Shown piece by piece: positions 44,520-64,000 of a stretch of DNA of 64,000 nucleotides; the stretch's first letter is position 1, and every line of letters starts with the position of its first letter. A model generated the notes under the pieces. That model was not told the DNA's origin, made no database searches, and worked only from the letters and a program-made list of their open reading frames with translations. The stretch comes from Mastigias papua (taxonomy: Eukaryota; Cnidaria; Scyphozoa; Rhizostomeae; Mastigiidae). A program made the translations under genes and the position numbers. The stretch is taken from assembly GCA_964019165.1 (NCBI GenBank), contig OZ025277.1:14154681-14218680 (forward strand), written 5' to 3'.

Positions 44520-45875
44520 ATGGAGGAAATGCTAGAGACTCCATTTTATCACCAGGATGACATCCTTACACGTTCAATTCCGCCTTCAGTACTTTATGAC
44601 AAAAACTCATTGGAGTTAAACCTGCAAACTTGTCCGGACTTATCTCCGCAGTCAGTACAAAACCACAATGGACAAAAATCGACGAATGAAATCCAGCAGA
44701 GTCCTATCGATTCTCCGAGTCTTGACTTTCTCAAGCTTGGCTCCCCTGATCTGGAGAGAATGTTCATGAATTTTCAGGGAAATGTTCCTTCTTCACCGAG
44801 CGACGATCAAACTGCGGCTTTTACCTTCTCCGCAGAGATCACAGGCGACAATGACAGTAGTTTTACAGAGGCCCTACAACAGCTGCATGACCAGCAAGAA
44901 AGCATTTCTGACATTAGAAGAACAGTGAACGAGAAAAATAATCCGACCCGTGAAAATTCACAAGACATAGGTGAGAGTCCACGTGAGAATAGCAATTATA
45001 ATGCGAGAGACAAAAAGCGTTCTACAACACGAAATAAACGACAACAGTGTGAAAATGAAACCGTCACGATAAATCAAATAAACAACAACAAGATAAATAA
45101 TAATAACAATATTGGTTGTCTGAATAATACTAATAATAACCAAGTTCAAAGGCGACAAGATGAACACCACTTTACAGCAACGAGCTGTTCGCAGCCACAA
45201 GCAAACATGAGATCCCACATGTCGTTGAACCTTCCCTCTGCAGTGAATCATGGACTTGTCAATATTAACGGCCATATGATTCCACAAGAGCAGTTTATAA
45301 TGAATAACATGGCAGTTTTAGGCAATGCAAACCATCAAATAATGCCTACACAAATGCAGCAGGAGATTGCATTTCTAAACCATGCCATGGGCTACGTCCC
45401 AGAGCGAGATGGCATACCGCAGGCTCTGATGGAGCATGTGACAATGGCAGACCCCACAATGCAGTTAAGACATCTGCAAACTAGATTCCAGGAAGGAAGC
45501 TTCGTAGAGCCTGGATTTCCGGAGCGAGCGCAGATGCCGATGAGTGGGATTGAAAATATGCACATAATGACACAAATGGATGAACAAGCCAAGAAATTTC
45601 TTGAGACTAATCCCCACTACCAACCGATAAACTTAGAACTTCAAGAGTTAGTGAAACGAGAGAGAAAGAAGCTGCGAAATAGAGTTGCCTCTTCTAAATG
45701 TAGAAAAAGAAAGCTAGAGAGAGAGGCTCGGCTGGAAATGAGGGTGAAAGATCTCAAAGAGAAGAACATTGAATTAGGAGCTATAGCAAATGCATTAAAG
45801 CAACAAGTCTGTGATCTAAAACAGCGCGTTATGGATCATGTAAATGAGGGTTGTCAGATTGTGTTGGCAGCGTAG
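44520..45875 (+). CDS. JUN: Jun bZIP transcription factor (AP-1), intronless
   Basis: 451 residues. The C-terminal bZIP is unmistakable: basic region about 379-401 ([20 protein letters not shown], with the redox-sensitive Cys) and a leucine zipper about 404-435, then [15 protein letters not shown], the Jun-type tail. The N-terminus keeps ETPFYHQDD and a segment like the JNK-docking/phosphorylation region ([25 protein letters not shown], with SP sites). Between lies an Asn-rich low-complexity insert about residues 180-210, which explains the length (human 331). Like vertebrate JUN it has no intron. It would dimerise with Fos/ATF partners at TGA(C/G)TCA sites. The 3' region has ATTTA motifs at 46144, 46223 and 46242, consistent with rapid mRNA decay. 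Confidence 0.97.
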   Translation: MEEMLETPFYHQDDILTRSIPPSVLYDKNSLELNLQTCPDLSPQSVQNHNGQKSTNEIQQSPIDSPSLDFLKLGSPDLERMFMNFQGNVPSSPSDDQTAAFTFSAEITGDNDSSFTEALQQLHDQQESISDIRRTVNEKNNPTRENSQDIGESPRENSNYNARDKKRSTTRNKRQQCENETVTINQINNNKINNNNNIGCLNNTNNNQVQRRQDEHHFTATSCSQPQANMRSHMSLNLPSAVNHGLVNINGHMIPQEQFIMNNMAVLGNANHQIMPTQMQQEIAFLNHAMGYVPERDGIPQALMEHVTMADPTMQLRHLQTRFQEGSFVEPGFPERAQMPMSGIENMHIMTQMDEQAKKFLETNPHYQPINLELQELVKRERKKLRNRVASSKCRKRKLEREARLEMRVKDLKEKNIELGAIANALKQQVCDLKQRVMDHVNEGCQIVLAA

Positions 45876-46505
45876 CACTAGAAAATCATTTTTTGAGATT
45901 AGTTAATCGTCCCCATAAGCATGATAATGATAATGCAAAGATAGGTTCTCAGCACTTACGCCTACTTCCGATGCGATGCGCTAGAAATGCGGTCCTTCCA
46001 GTTTACATAGACATAATCTCTGCGTCTGAATGTAATATGGCAAGAATTATAGCTGTCATCCTATGGAAACGAACAACCTCCAAGTGGTAGTGAAATGATG
46101 AAAACACAGGCCAATAGCTATTGAGGATGGCTGGACAAGATTCATTTATTACAAATCAGACACAAAGACACACCTGTGAATATTTTTTATTTTGTATGTT
46201 CTATGTTTTATGGTAGCTTTTTATTTATTGAATCATAAAATATTTATAGAAAAATATGACATTTCGCTTTTTCATATTTTCCATGCGAAGAACTTGTTGC
46301 ATTACTTAGCGTCAAAATGTTGTAAAGAGGCTGCAAACAAAACCTTTAATATAGATTACCTATGTTATGAACTGCAAAATTTGAAGAAGCGAATATGACG
46401 CTTTGATAGCGCATTACACTTCTTGTCGTAGGTGGAGAGAATATTTGAAATATCCTCCTCTATAGCAAAAAACAATTAACTTAACAGGGACTTGTCTATA
46501 ATTTT

Positions 46506-46511
46506 AATAAA
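46506..46511 (+). terminator. Candidate Jun poly(A) signal
   Basis: AATAAA about 630 nt past the stop, downstream of three ATTTA elements. Other A+T-rich hexamers occur, so the choice is tentative. Confidence 0.35.
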
Positions 46512-46999
46512 TTTTTAGGCCCTATTTTGATATCACATTTAAGGTAAATTCAACATATCAAGAAAAGTTATGGCAAGTTATTGGAATATGGTAAGAGCAT
46601 GGACAAGTCTACAAATTTGACGTTACATTGAATATATTCGATTCTTCTTACTATTCCTTGATCAAAGCTTGGCATTTAATTTGTGTCCTATGAGAATAAG
46701 TCATTAAATCTCTCTCACAGCCGGTTATGTGTTGTAAAATATAGAGACGCTTATCACGAGTAACTAGAAGTGAATCAGGATGAACAATATCACCTGCTGA
46801 GGCAGAAGGGCTGATAAAGCCAAGAAAATCCATGATTAGAGACGAGTTTTGTGCGAATTGAAATGATTTTACCAGGAAATGCGAGTTACGTAGTATAGCA
46901 AAAGGAAAAGCTAAAAACAATCTTGGACAGATGTCTTTGAGCTGTTTGACCAGAGACAGCGGTCGACTATGGATAAGGACTTGTCAATCATACAAAGGT

Positions 47000-48250
47000 T
47001 TCTATAAAACGCCTTATAACTGATTTGATATTAATATATAAATTTCCCCATAATTATGTAACTTGCATTCGGCAAGCGTGGCTGAAACAAAGCAAGGGAT
47101 AAAATTTACAATGATTTCTGATAAAGGGAAAGCACTGGTAAAGGAAATGAAATTAATGCAAGTGGCTAGTATGCTATGAAGTAACTATACTGATAATAAT
47201 AATAAAAATTATACTAGTTATGCTAAATAAACAAAGAATGAATCCAACAAATGATTACTTGTCCATTGCAAAAATGAAAGGAATAAACCAGCTATACAAG
47301 TTAAAGAAGTCATATCTAAGAATTAAAGAAGTTATATCTAAGTTCTTGCTATTTGTAACAGTGCCATGCAAAATCATTATTGTATAACCAAGTGAAGAAT
47401 TCTCCCGAAAGCCATGTTGCAAATAAGTGCCTGCCTTTTTACTCAACAAGCGACTACACCATTCAGCAAAACAGCTCTCTATATCTTTTCTTAAGGTTTT
47501 TTGTTGATATACTCAAATCTCAAGCATCAATGCTTACAAACTTTTTGTATGAATTAGAATCTACTTGATTTGTGTAAAAGAGTATTCGGGCAATAATTAA
47601 AATGGAATTTAATAAACGATTTGCAAAGGATGAGCGATTGTTTCCCATCAAGCTCATTTGAAACCCTAGAAAAATCATTAATTTTGCTGTTTGGTTTTGG
47701 CAAAGGTTTTGATACATGTTGGCTTAAATTTCAATTTAGAATCAATTGTTACCCCCAGCAGGGTAACAGTTTTCGCAACATCAGTAGAGCATCGTCCTAC
47801 CTTCAGAAAAATGTTCTAATTTGAAGTCAAGCCGATTAGTATAACTTGAACTTTAGCAACCATTTGGTTTCTTTTATGCCAAGACATCGACTGAGACATA
47901 ACTTCGTCATGACTTAAGGCAACGACATCAAAAAACTGCTACGGTAGAAAGACACACTCCCGGTTGCTTAGCAATGTAGAGAAAATATTAGGGAAAATTT
48001 TGAAGAATAACTGACCTAGCACAGAGCCTTGGGGTACACCGATTCTTGTTTTCAACCAACTACTGCATGATGTATTTAGTTTTAATCTTTATTTTCTATT
48101 GGAGAAGTAATTTGCAAGTAGCCTTAGGCTCTATGTGCCAAAACCATATGCATTCAATGAACGGATAATGTGGCATTCAATTAAATGCCTTTGAGAGATC
48201 CACTGAGATCACAATCTAAATTTACTAATAAATAAAGTGGACTCCTCTCA
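47000..48250 (-). mobile_element. Decayed non-LTR retrotransposon reverse transcriptase
   Basis: Reading the minus strand from 48250 gives DLSKAFN, then RIGVPQGSVLGQLFFKIF (RT motif GVPQGSVLGPLLF), and further down fragments such as ...AGTYLQHGFRENSSLG. Stops and frameshifts break it throughout. The right part (48000-48250) is secure; the left limit is uncertain. Confidence 0.75.
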
Positions 48251-48259
48251 ATATACACC

Positions 48260-48380
48260 ATTTGTAATAAGAGACCTGGATCGGGGCCTAGTATTGAAGG
48301 TTTTTTAAGCTGGCCTGAGAATTTTGACATTTTAGTACCAAAAGTTTCTTAATTGGTTTCTTAATTTCGCGACCTAAATA
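48260..48380 (+). repeat. Dispersed 'AAGGAACC' repeat, partial copy
   Basis: Contains GGGGCCTAGTATTGAAGG, TTAGTACCAAAAGTTTCTTA and GGTTTCTTAATTTCG in family order. Confidence 0.4.
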
Positions 48381-48814
48381 TTGCCATATTTTTTGAGTCG
48401 AGCATTTCTGGATCGATATAAACGCCGATCATAAGGAAAAAATGCCAAAGTCAAAAGTTCTAATGTTTTCCAAACAAAACATAAACACACTAAAACTCAC
48501 AAAAGAGTTCACTGTCTATAGTCTAGCGTCCAGTTTCTTAATTTCCCATGACAGTTTGAGTTATCAAATGTGAACTATATGACATCTGCATGTGTATATA
48601 GTTGTATGAGAGAGTTCGGTTTTGCTAATATCAAACAAGACGTGCAGGTCAAGAAGCTTAGTATCCAAGCAGTCCACTCAGAATCTTATATTTCATCTGC
48701 ATGATTTCTCACATTAACAATCGTGATTGCTTTATAGCCAAAGGTGAATCGGAAATCTTTTACGTAGCTACGGACAGCTGTACGCTTTGTTTTCACACGG
48801 AATATAGCTAAAGG

Positions 48815-48985
48815 CATGGTTCTCAAAGTTCTTTATTTCTGGGCCTATTTTGACCTCATTGCATTACTAAACGTTCCCTTGCAGTTCTTCAACTTTAACT
48901 GCACATTCTTTGCCATAGACATTGTAAATATTGAGTGATAGGACAGGATACTATATGGACTACACAAGATTCAGGCGAAATGAAA
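48815..48985 (+). repeat. Dispersed 'AAGGAACC' repeat, partial copy
   Basis: Shares AAAGTTCTTTATTTCTGG, AACTGCACATTCTTTGCC and ATAGGACAGGATACTAT with the copies at 10605 and 22515. Confidence 0.5.
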
Positions 48986-49079
48986 TGGTTTCTTACTTCT
49001 CGATTTTTGCGGTGAAAAAGCTATCAGAAATTACAAAGGTCCTTAGAGGTTTTGTCTTTAAGTAGTAAAGATTAGTCCC

Positions 49080-49215
49080 ATACACGCTTTTCTATAAGGA
49101 ACCCAGCTCAAGGTCTAGTTAAAAAAGTTCCTTATTTCTGGACCTCCAATTATCAAATTGTAGTAGTAAAAGTTCCTTAACAGTTCCTTAGTTTTCAGCG
49201 CACAATTAGTGCATA
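49080..49215 (+). repeat. Dispersed 'AAGGAACC' repeat, partial copy
   Basis: Shows TTTTCTATAAGGAACCCAGC, AAAGTTCCTTATTTCTGGAC and AAAAGTTCCTTAACAGTTCC in order; the clearest example of the family's outer half. Confidence 0.55.
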
Positions 49216-49354
49216 AAAATGGCACAGACACAAGGAAGACATTGAAATCTTGAATTGTGCCTTTAATTTTAGCGGAAACGTAAGATAAATGAGACATGAA
49301 GGACTCAACACAAACATAGCAAACAATCTATGAGGGTTTTTGCCTGTAGATATT

Positions 49355-49536
49355 TCGGTATGTGTACGATTCCGTACGTTGGGGAGTGCCTGTTAGAGAG
49401 GACACTTATCCTGAGCCGCCGGCATAGTGAGGTAGGGTGGCCAGTTCCTTTCCTCGCCGCCTTTAACTTCCCTAGTGTTCCCACCAGGTACCCGTGAGCG
49501 AGCACCCCAACTATGATCCGGTCAGGTGTTTTTCGT
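49355..49536 (-). mobile_element. tRNA-derived SINE, head-less copy
   Basis: Reverse complement of the body of the SINE at 30996-31279: shared blocks include GGATCATAGTT, GGATAAGTGTCCTCTCTA and CAGGCACTCCC. The tRNA-like A/B-box head is missing, as expected for 5' truncation during retrotransposition. Confidence 0.75.
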
Positions 49537-52386
49537 TGTAGTTTCCCTCATGTGTACAATACCACGTACATGAGATATACAGTTAATAGCAATTTTTGCG
49601 CAGTTTCATATAGGCCAATGTTGACGAGCGAGAAGCAAGTGATCACATATGACGTCACAAGGCGAGAATAATTCACGGAAACGACAGAAAACGGGAATTG
49701 TCCCGAAGAGGAAATCCATTACTTACTTCAAAAATAGCTTAGAAATGTAAAAGCGAGCATCACGATCGTGCTCAGTGCAAAAAGTGCAACTACTTATCAA
49801 AAATTAAAAAATCTCTGTCATTCTCTTTTAAGTAGTACAAATTCCTTAAACTTATTGGCTGTCTTAAAGGTTATATCATTATGCATTCCAGAGATATCAT
49901 GTTTTTAAGCATTTGGGCGTGACCATTGATTGCGGGACAACGCCCCAAAAATTTTAATAGTTTGCTTCAAAAACATAAAATTTACATCCAATAATCTTAT
50001 CTGACATACGGGCTGGATAAATTTTTTTGCTAACAATGGAGATCAAAACAATCAAACTTTTTACTATAGAACTGTGCCCTTCCACCTTAAACTTATTGGC
50101 TGTCTACATGCAGGTTTCCTCAAATTTCTATGGGTTCATCATAAAACGGTTTCTTATAAAGAAAAAGGCGTGCAAGTACCAAGCATCGGTAAATGCTCTA
50201 TGCTACTAAAATTGTTTGTTTCATTGAAATCAACATGAACAGTGACGGTGAATTCAAAACTATCAATGGACACCCGTGTAAAGTATCCTACCTGCCTCTC
50301 AATGTAAAGATTTCTAACCAGCCAACCAGCTTTTTTCCCTACTTCAAGTACTCAAATGCATTGGCAACAGCATTAGTGAAAAACATCTGTAAGATTGAAT
50401 GATATGCTGGCCATAGTAAGCTATCGGTGCTAATATTCAGGTGCAGTTGTCCTTCATTCGGGCTCCAAATACAAAGGGGTGGCGCTACCGTCGGTACTCG
50501 AAGGGTGTAGGCCCTCCAGAATTTCATTGAACCCCCCCCATCGGTACTTAAATGTTTGAACATTTCTATGCACTGTCAGCACTTTCATAACTTGCACTTC
50601 CATATTTCTGTATTGCATTGCCATCTTGGTGAGCTTGAGTCATTGCATTTTGACCCAATCAGTCAGTCAAATTTTCTGACTTCGCTCACCGTTGTCACTT
50701 CAATCCCTCCCGAAATCGCCATGTTATGGAATAGGCTACATGTATTTTTTCCGACAAGGATTGATGTAATGTGAAACTATGCTTAGAGCTACTTTAAATG
50801 CTAGGCAACTAGAAGGCTATGTTGGGAATCAAGTTAATGACCCCGCGCTGGAATAATGCTTCTGACCTCTAGCGGACAAAATCTCCAGAATTTTCCCTGA
50901 GTTATACAATGAAAGTAGAACAAGAAAACAATGAAACTCTTATTGTATATCATATTTGATGCGAATAAAACTCTTTATCGATATTCTAACTATTGTTTAT
51001 AAACTTGAATTGTCTCGTGCGAACTTGCGTCCTCATAGCGCTGCGTATTCGAAGTCCTTACGTTTACACTGAAACAGTTTAGTTGAATTCTGACGATATA
51101 CGTCAGGCTAAACAGTATGGCTGTAATCAAATGGGCAAAAATCTTTAGCAACACTTGAGCTGAAGTCATGCATTGGACACTTTTTCAGACAAAAATTTCT
51201 CCTGTGGTTGAATCAAGTAGCTAAATCATGCTACCACTGAGATTTGTGAATAAACAGGGTTCAAGAAAATCACATCACAAGAGCAAACAAGTAGCGTGTA
51301 AATGATGTTTTGATTGCTAACCACAGGCACAAAGGTGCATAAACGTCAGATATTGCACGCGACTTTAAGAGCCAGGCGCTTGGTCGAATTTCTTTATGAT
51401 ATTAGAGAACTGTATGAGAGCTCTGATCTTTTAGCGCCAATTCAAAGGAGGTTTACCAACATTATAAGAATGGAAAAATGAAAGGTTAACATCAATGTAT
51501 TTCAATCCAGAAGTAAAAATAGGGCAGAACCATCTTACCAATTGTCGAGCAAAAGTAAAGTCTAGGTAATGGCCCTAATGGTATTATGATACCAACTGCA
51601 TACGCAACGCATGTAGCAAAACAGTCGTTCTTTAATATTCATCCATTGCCGTCCGTCAATATTTAGCAGTTATGAAAAGGCACCAGTGACATGTTAAGCA
51701 TTCTTCGTTTTAAAGCTGTAGAATCTTGAGGCAAAATAAGCAAGACATTCAAGAGCATAACATGAAAGACATTAAGGAAGAGATTGTGAATACAAAGAGC
51801 TAACAATGTGTGATGGATCCGTGAGAAATACGATGGCTTTCAGAAAAGAACATCAGCATGTATAATGAGGTGTCGTAGTTCAACACTAATCCTCTCTGTT
51901 ATTCACACGCTTCGCGATCATTTTGATCCTCCTCGTTAACACTCATAAAAACCGCATTGATCTATCGAGCTTGAGATTCTTTTCGTTCAGAGTACAGCAA
52001 AGTCGACTGATTCTCCCTCTAAATTATGATGTACACTTACCAATTTATATTGCACTACAATTCTCTACGGTATAGTACACACGAGGCTTGCTTGCGATCG
52101 GGAGAAAGGTTCAGGTTTCGATGGTAAAGTTCGGATATTCCTATAGATTATCGTCAGTAGAAAATCTCGAACAATGTTATTATTTAGTACTTGAACTACA
52201 TTCGGATTCGATGCCAGATACAATATGCACAGAGGGGAACGAGTACAACAAAGGGATGATGGACGATATCGCTAAATGCACTTATGTTTTATTAATTCAA
52301 AATTTTGAACTCAACTGACATCTGGTCGTGTTGCAACAACGTACAAACAGAGTTGCAGGTATTAACTTCAGCAGTCTTTCTTCGAA

Positions 52387-59526
<7,140 letters not shown>

Positions 59527-59655
59527 CGTCCTCGGTGTACACAAAGTGATTTTTAGATATATACTGGGGTGTAGATAAACAATGAGTTCTAAACTAGATC
59601 ACTGTAGCTTTTGGGTAAAAAAATTAACTCTAATAGTTGCGCTCAGAAACTAGAA

Positions 59656-59661
59656 AATAAA
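59656..59661 (+). terminator. Globin poly(A) signal
   Basis: AATAAA about 130 nt past the globin stop. Confidence 0.55.
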
Positions 59662-59865
59662 ATCATATCCCGGCAATCATTGGGGCTGGGAGGAACTTTC
59701 AAGTAGTTTTGCGAGCCTTAGAGCATAGCAGTATTAACTTTTAAACGTTCAAAAGACTGTCATATCCCTAAGGAAAATTCGAATTAACATAGTCCAAGCA
59801 TATGAAATACACCAAACCTTGGAGAAAAAATAAGATATTTACTGGACGTATAAACGTTGGCGGAG

Positions 59866-59972
59866 CCCTTCAACATTTGAAACCAGAGCTACGCAAGTTT
59901 GGAACAAATTACCCATTGAACTAACCTATCTATGCGTCAATATACAATTTAAATCGTATATTACCAACTGAC
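59866..59972 (+). mobile_element. LINE ORF2 C-terminal relic
   Basis: The plus-strand frame reads FETRATQVWNKLPIEL, then FKSYITN and a stop. This is the standard tail of CR1/Jockey-type LINE proteins (..R....WN.LP..L....S...FK..L). Only this short piece is recognisable. Confidence 0.6.
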
Positions 59973-62900
59973 TTGGACATATTGTCACGGTGTATCATCA
60001 ACGCTTCAAACTGTTCATATAGTACTTCCATTTTGAACTGGCAAATCAGGTTTCTATTTTACAGTGGGCCCCTGTTGCTGAGAATTTTTCTCTATGTAGA
60101 TAAATTATTACAGGCAACCCAAATTAAAGATTATATGTTATGTATAATATTACTATTTTTAATTTTTAGTACTATGTTTGATTTGGAGTGCTTGATGTGG
60201 AGCCCTCGTCGTCCCTTTCCCCAAAGTGTGACATCTACAATGCAAAGTAGAACTTCAAAATACTTCACCAACATAAGTCATTGCAACAATGCATTCCACA
60301 ATTTTTCATTCTAGTTTCTGAACAGGTGATACCGTTCTTGCAAATAACTTTACTTTAAAATCTACCTTATACAAGAAAGAAGAAAAACTCCTGAATCAAG
60401 AAGTATTCAAGCCAAAGATCCCCCCTCCTTTATGACTTAGAAATGAATTTGTTTTTCCATCTAACTCTCTAGTTTCTTAAAATCAGAAATCAAACTGGAC
60501 ACATCTAGACTTCAAGAATTTCAGAGTCCTTGGTAACGAGAATCTAAGATCCAACATAGATTTCGGACGTAGTAAATGTACATTCACGTCTGCATTCAAC
60601 TACAGATAACACTGTATTTCATGTTGAAACTGAAAACGATATTGTATATAGTCCTGTTGTCATAAAATAAGATTTCAGACAGCTGATGCAAAGCTGTCCT
60701 CGTCATGTAGCATTCAGGATAATCAGTAAAAGACGGTGCATATGATTATAAAGTAATGATGTTGTCAAACAATGACTCTTGAGTGTACGATGCAAGTCAA
60801 TTAATCAATGTGCAGGCAGATATTCTAAATTGCATTTCCACATCAAGTGATGTTGAAAGAAACCGATGGGCAGAATTATTTCCACGTGAGAAACAATGAA
60901 GAGGAAATCAAATGCTTTAGGCTGAGTTATCTGACAGGCTTAAATAATTGAGAGTGCAGATTACGAATGGAAAAGAGCTATTATCAAAAAGATCCCTTTG
61001 TCTGTGAAAATTCATTCTGGTAAAGCTATCTATGCATCAATCGTTACAATTTACCTTTTCATTCTTTATGACCTGGTTACGAGCAGAGTCAAGCAATCTA
61101 TCTCTAGCCATTGTTTCCTTGAGTACGTCTTGATCAGTTGGAAATTCGAAAAGATTCTTTCAGCCGTTACTGCAAAAAGAAGAATCATGAAGAGAATCTG
61201 AATTTTGTGAAGATGCAAAGTTTAAAGTTAACGCAAGCAGCAGAGAACTATTTTGCTGTCCTTTCAACTTCTTGATAAACTCGCGAAGGAATGACAATAA
61301 CTACGTCAATAGACATATTGGCTAATAATTTGAGGGTAGCTAATTCGAGGACAGAAAGAGAGATTTCAGTAAATTAATTACTCAAAATTGAAATAAATCT
61401 TAATACTTATTGACTGTTGTCTGTCACTTTGGATCTTCATTCGAAACACCAAGCAGGTAAACTTCTTTCTACTTCCTTATTGAGAGATATCACTCTCAGT
61501 ATGGTCAGAGTCTATACTGTGGTATGGTACTGTATTAAAAACCCAAATTGAAACGTTTACCCCTGATCAAGTGCATATTGGTCCCCGGAAAATAGGTAAA
61601 CCTTTTTAGAGTACAGCTACGGAGGTCTCGTTAAGCAGGGACGCCTACTTTGGAGCACCTAATAAACGGGGGGGGGGGGGGTAGAAATCTCACCGAATAG
61701 AAATCTCTCGCCTCAGTAAATCTTTTCTATTCGAATTTTGACGAGTCAAAGCATTGATCCAGGAGGAACTGGGAGACATGTCCCCCAGTCCCCCCGTGAC
61801 ATCGCATCCAGGAGTTGGTATCGTGTAAGCTGCCAAATGCTGTAAATGCTGGCTAGTACATCCAAAGCTATTAAAAGAGGGAATTTTTTAGGACTAAATA
61901 CATCTAAATGGAAAGATAACTAATTGAAAGCAAGACTTTGCTTTTCCTTACTTTAGTAGGCACCTTTTCAACTACTTTCTTCCAAAAGACAAACTCACTG
62001 AATGAAAAAAGGGCTTGACATCATGCAGAGAATGCTTTGACTCCTGCTGAAGTCTACAAAAGTAGTCAATTCATTTCATATAATATCTTCCGTGAGTAAA
62101 TTGTTATATGCAATGAAGTCTAATGATATAAGAAAAAGATATTATACCTACAGTGCTGCCGGCTGGAAACTAAGATAGGAGAGGAATCCTTTCTCCAGTA
62201 GAAAATCTTGGCAACAGAGCATAAATTGCATTGATATCTCTCAGGAGTCTATAGCAAACACAAGATACCTTCCTCTCATTCAGCATAACCAACATTCGTC
62301 TCAAAAAAGACTAGAGCTAAAATTGAAAGAATGTGCAACAGGGCAATCATGCCATTCGACACAGTGTAAGTGAATAGACGTGGTATGCTATAAGCCAGGC
62401 CTTTTCAAATAGCGGCCCGGACGCCATCTCCAAACGGCCCAAAACAGTCTTGCTTCCTTCATGTTTTTCATTTTGCACTTTTTGAGTATTCACTATTGTG
62501 AGGTTGAATAGCAAAAAAGAGCCATTACTTGGAATTAGAGGTTGTGTTATTATGAAGTTACTGACTGAAGCAAGAGTGCGGCAAATATTATGTTCCAGAG
62601 TGCATAATTAATTGAACAGCCCAGCTATAAAGCTGGTACGTCTCTACGAAAATATATACTAAAGTTTCTGTTGAATACTAAAGAATGTTTCATTGCCATT
62701 TTACTCTCCTATAAGAGAAAAAGACATTCTTGATGAGGATCAGATCATCTGCAATCAGAAAAGGGATTGTGACTCAACTTTACTGTACTGAAGCAGTATC
62801 TGTTTCATTGAAAATGCTAATGGGTTTAGACCTGACTGCAATCTAGCGATAAGCATTACGGATATCAGGACCTAAAACAGGTGTGGGTCTGATGCACTTT

Positions 62901-63603
62901 GTAGAGTCGCACATTTAAACTCTAGGTCGGTAAGAGGGGAAAATGCGGACTTGTAGGTCAGGGAGATCTTTTTATCTAAAATAGATCATCAATAACAACA
63001 CAAATGCACATGTGTGCTCGTGATAATTATCAAAATTCACTAACTTTTTAGATTTCATGAATGTTTATTATACTACTTTTTATGTAGTTTGCTAGTTTTT
63101 ATTCCTGCCATGCCCATTATGTAGCTACAAGGGAAGATTACACCCATTTTCAGCAAAAATGTGGATCTGCAACTACCTTAGCCTCTGACGGATACACAGC
63201 ATGCTCTTAAAGTACAACCGATAGCAGTGGTATAATAAGCATCAAAAGACGTCGTCTGAGTTCATGGTGAAGAATAATGGATTATCAATCAATGCTAGAG
63301 TTTTTATAGGGCTCAGTGGAGCTACATTTTTCGCCAAGAGCAAAGATTTGGCCTAGATCGGGGAGGGGGGAGGGGGCCGAATTTGTCATATTTTGTAACA
63401 ACAGCCTCCTGCATTCCAGGAAGCGCCAGTTTTCGGCTGCTAGACCACTTGTAAGTGATTTCAATCATAACCTCAATATACAACAAAATAGTGATACAAA
63501 GGCCAAGAAAATGCTTATGCTAGAAGGCGTTGGTTGTGATAGGCATATCTGTTAAAAGCATACAACAGTTTCATACTGGCGCAATTTAGACTAGAATAAT
63601 TTT
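59973..63603. other. Intergenic between globin and the CASD1-like gene
   Basis: No convincing gene. A 14-nt G run sits at 61668-61681 and a CCAGGAGGAACTGGGAGACA block near 61760 looks like transposon debris. Nothing else recognised. Confidence 0.45.
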
Positions 63604-63873
63604 CTAACTTGGCAATGGTTTCTTTTCGTGCGTTTTATGCCACCAGATAACAATCAACATTAGAATGAATATGATGAGTCTTCGTAGCATAATGCGGACG
63701 TCCTTCGTCACCAGGGCACCGGAAAGTGTTTCAGATATCTTGTGCAATTCTCGGGCAACACATACGAAAACCAACGAAGTCAGTAATGCATTGATGGCCT
63801 GATAGTTGGGAATGAACACCAATATGCCATGCGCATCGGCTGCGAGCCAAATATGGTAATGAGCGACGAACAA
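63604..63873 (-). CDS. CASD1: CASD1-like sialate O-acetyltransferase, last exon only
   Basis: Acceptor TTTTAG precedes TTG TTC GTC at 63873 and the frame runs 89 codons to TAG at 63604-63606. HYHIWLAADAHGILVFIPNY and SLVFVCVARELHKISETL match the last membrane part of CASD1 (HIWLAADTRGILVLIPG ... FVCVAHEI). Hydrophobic spans at about 17-35 and 64-80 fit the polytopic acyltransferase-3-like domain. CASD1 is a Golgi enzyme that transfers acetyl groups to sialic acid. The catalytic N-terminal domain and the rest of the gene lie beyond the right edge. Confidence 0.75.
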   Translation of the reverse strand: MFVAHYHIWLAADAHGILVFIPNYQAINALLTSLVFVCVARELHKISETLSGALVTKDVRIMLRRLIIFILMLIVIWWHKTHEKKPLPS

Positions 63874-64000
63874 CTAAAAGAAAACAGTCGAGAAGATGTA
63901 TGCTAAGTGATTGATTGAGAAAAATACCGTCGGATAGGGCGAGTTACACACGATTCTGCTTGTACTACGGGAAAGGTCTGAATCCGTAAAACATGGGATT

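Larger units (their letters stand above)
45876..52386. other. Intergenic between Jun and globin
   Basis: Apart from the repeats listed separately I see no convincing gene. Small open frames at 50027-50774 and 52088-52318 lack family resemblance. Confidence 0.45.

Overview
This is a eukaryotic (metazoan) chromosomal window: AT-rich, spliced genes with GT-AG introns, abundant microsatellites and decayed transposons. The best lineage clue is the first gene, a many-repeat beta-thymosin whose repeats contain a 13-residue segment very close to the Hydra foot-activating peptide pedin (precursor 'thypedin'). With the hammerhead-like Penelope-type repeats this suggests a cnidarian. That assignment is inference.

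Layout. 1-18741: a minus-strand multi-repeat beta-thymosin gene, first exon at 18741 and nine internal exons of exactly 228 nt, each carrying two repeats; it runs off the left edge. 18742-26075: gene-poor, with a decayed non-LTR retrotransposon, copies of a dispersed repeat and a (TA)n/hairpin/pogo-type MITE cluster. 26076-28329: ABHD18-like hydrolase (minus), intron filled by a pentanucleotide satellite, C-terminus -SKL, apparent 5' frameshift. 30559-33723: complete LRRC57 homologue (minus, four exons, 238 aa). 34049-36175: intronless EXT2 heparan-sulfate polymerase (plus), head-to-head with LRRC57. 36886-37068: SMCO4 homologue (minus, 60 aa). 37454-40577: TYW5 tRNA-wybutosine hydroxylase (minus, five exons, 315 aa). 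41278-41661: FBXO48-like F-box protein (plus), divergent from TYW5. 44520-45875: intronless Jun bZIP factor (plus) with an Asn-rich insert. 45876-52386: intergenic, with an RT relic, dispersed repeats and a SINE. 52387-59526: three-exon globin of neuroglobin/globin X type with an N-terminal myristoylation motif; its 5-kb first intron holds an array of hammerhead-ribozyme-like repeats and a hAT-type MITE. 59527-63603: intergenic. 63604-63873: last exon of a CASD1-like sialate O-acetyltransferase gene (minus) that continues to the right.

The genes are mostly unrelated housekeeping or signalling genes, not an operon or pathway. The two spots I rate highest are the pedin-bearing thymosin gene, built by duplication of symmetric phase 1-1 exons, some nearly identical, and the paired hammerhead-like repeats in the globin intron. 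Exon borders were read by eye from splice consensus, frame continuity and remembered family sequences; no search was run.
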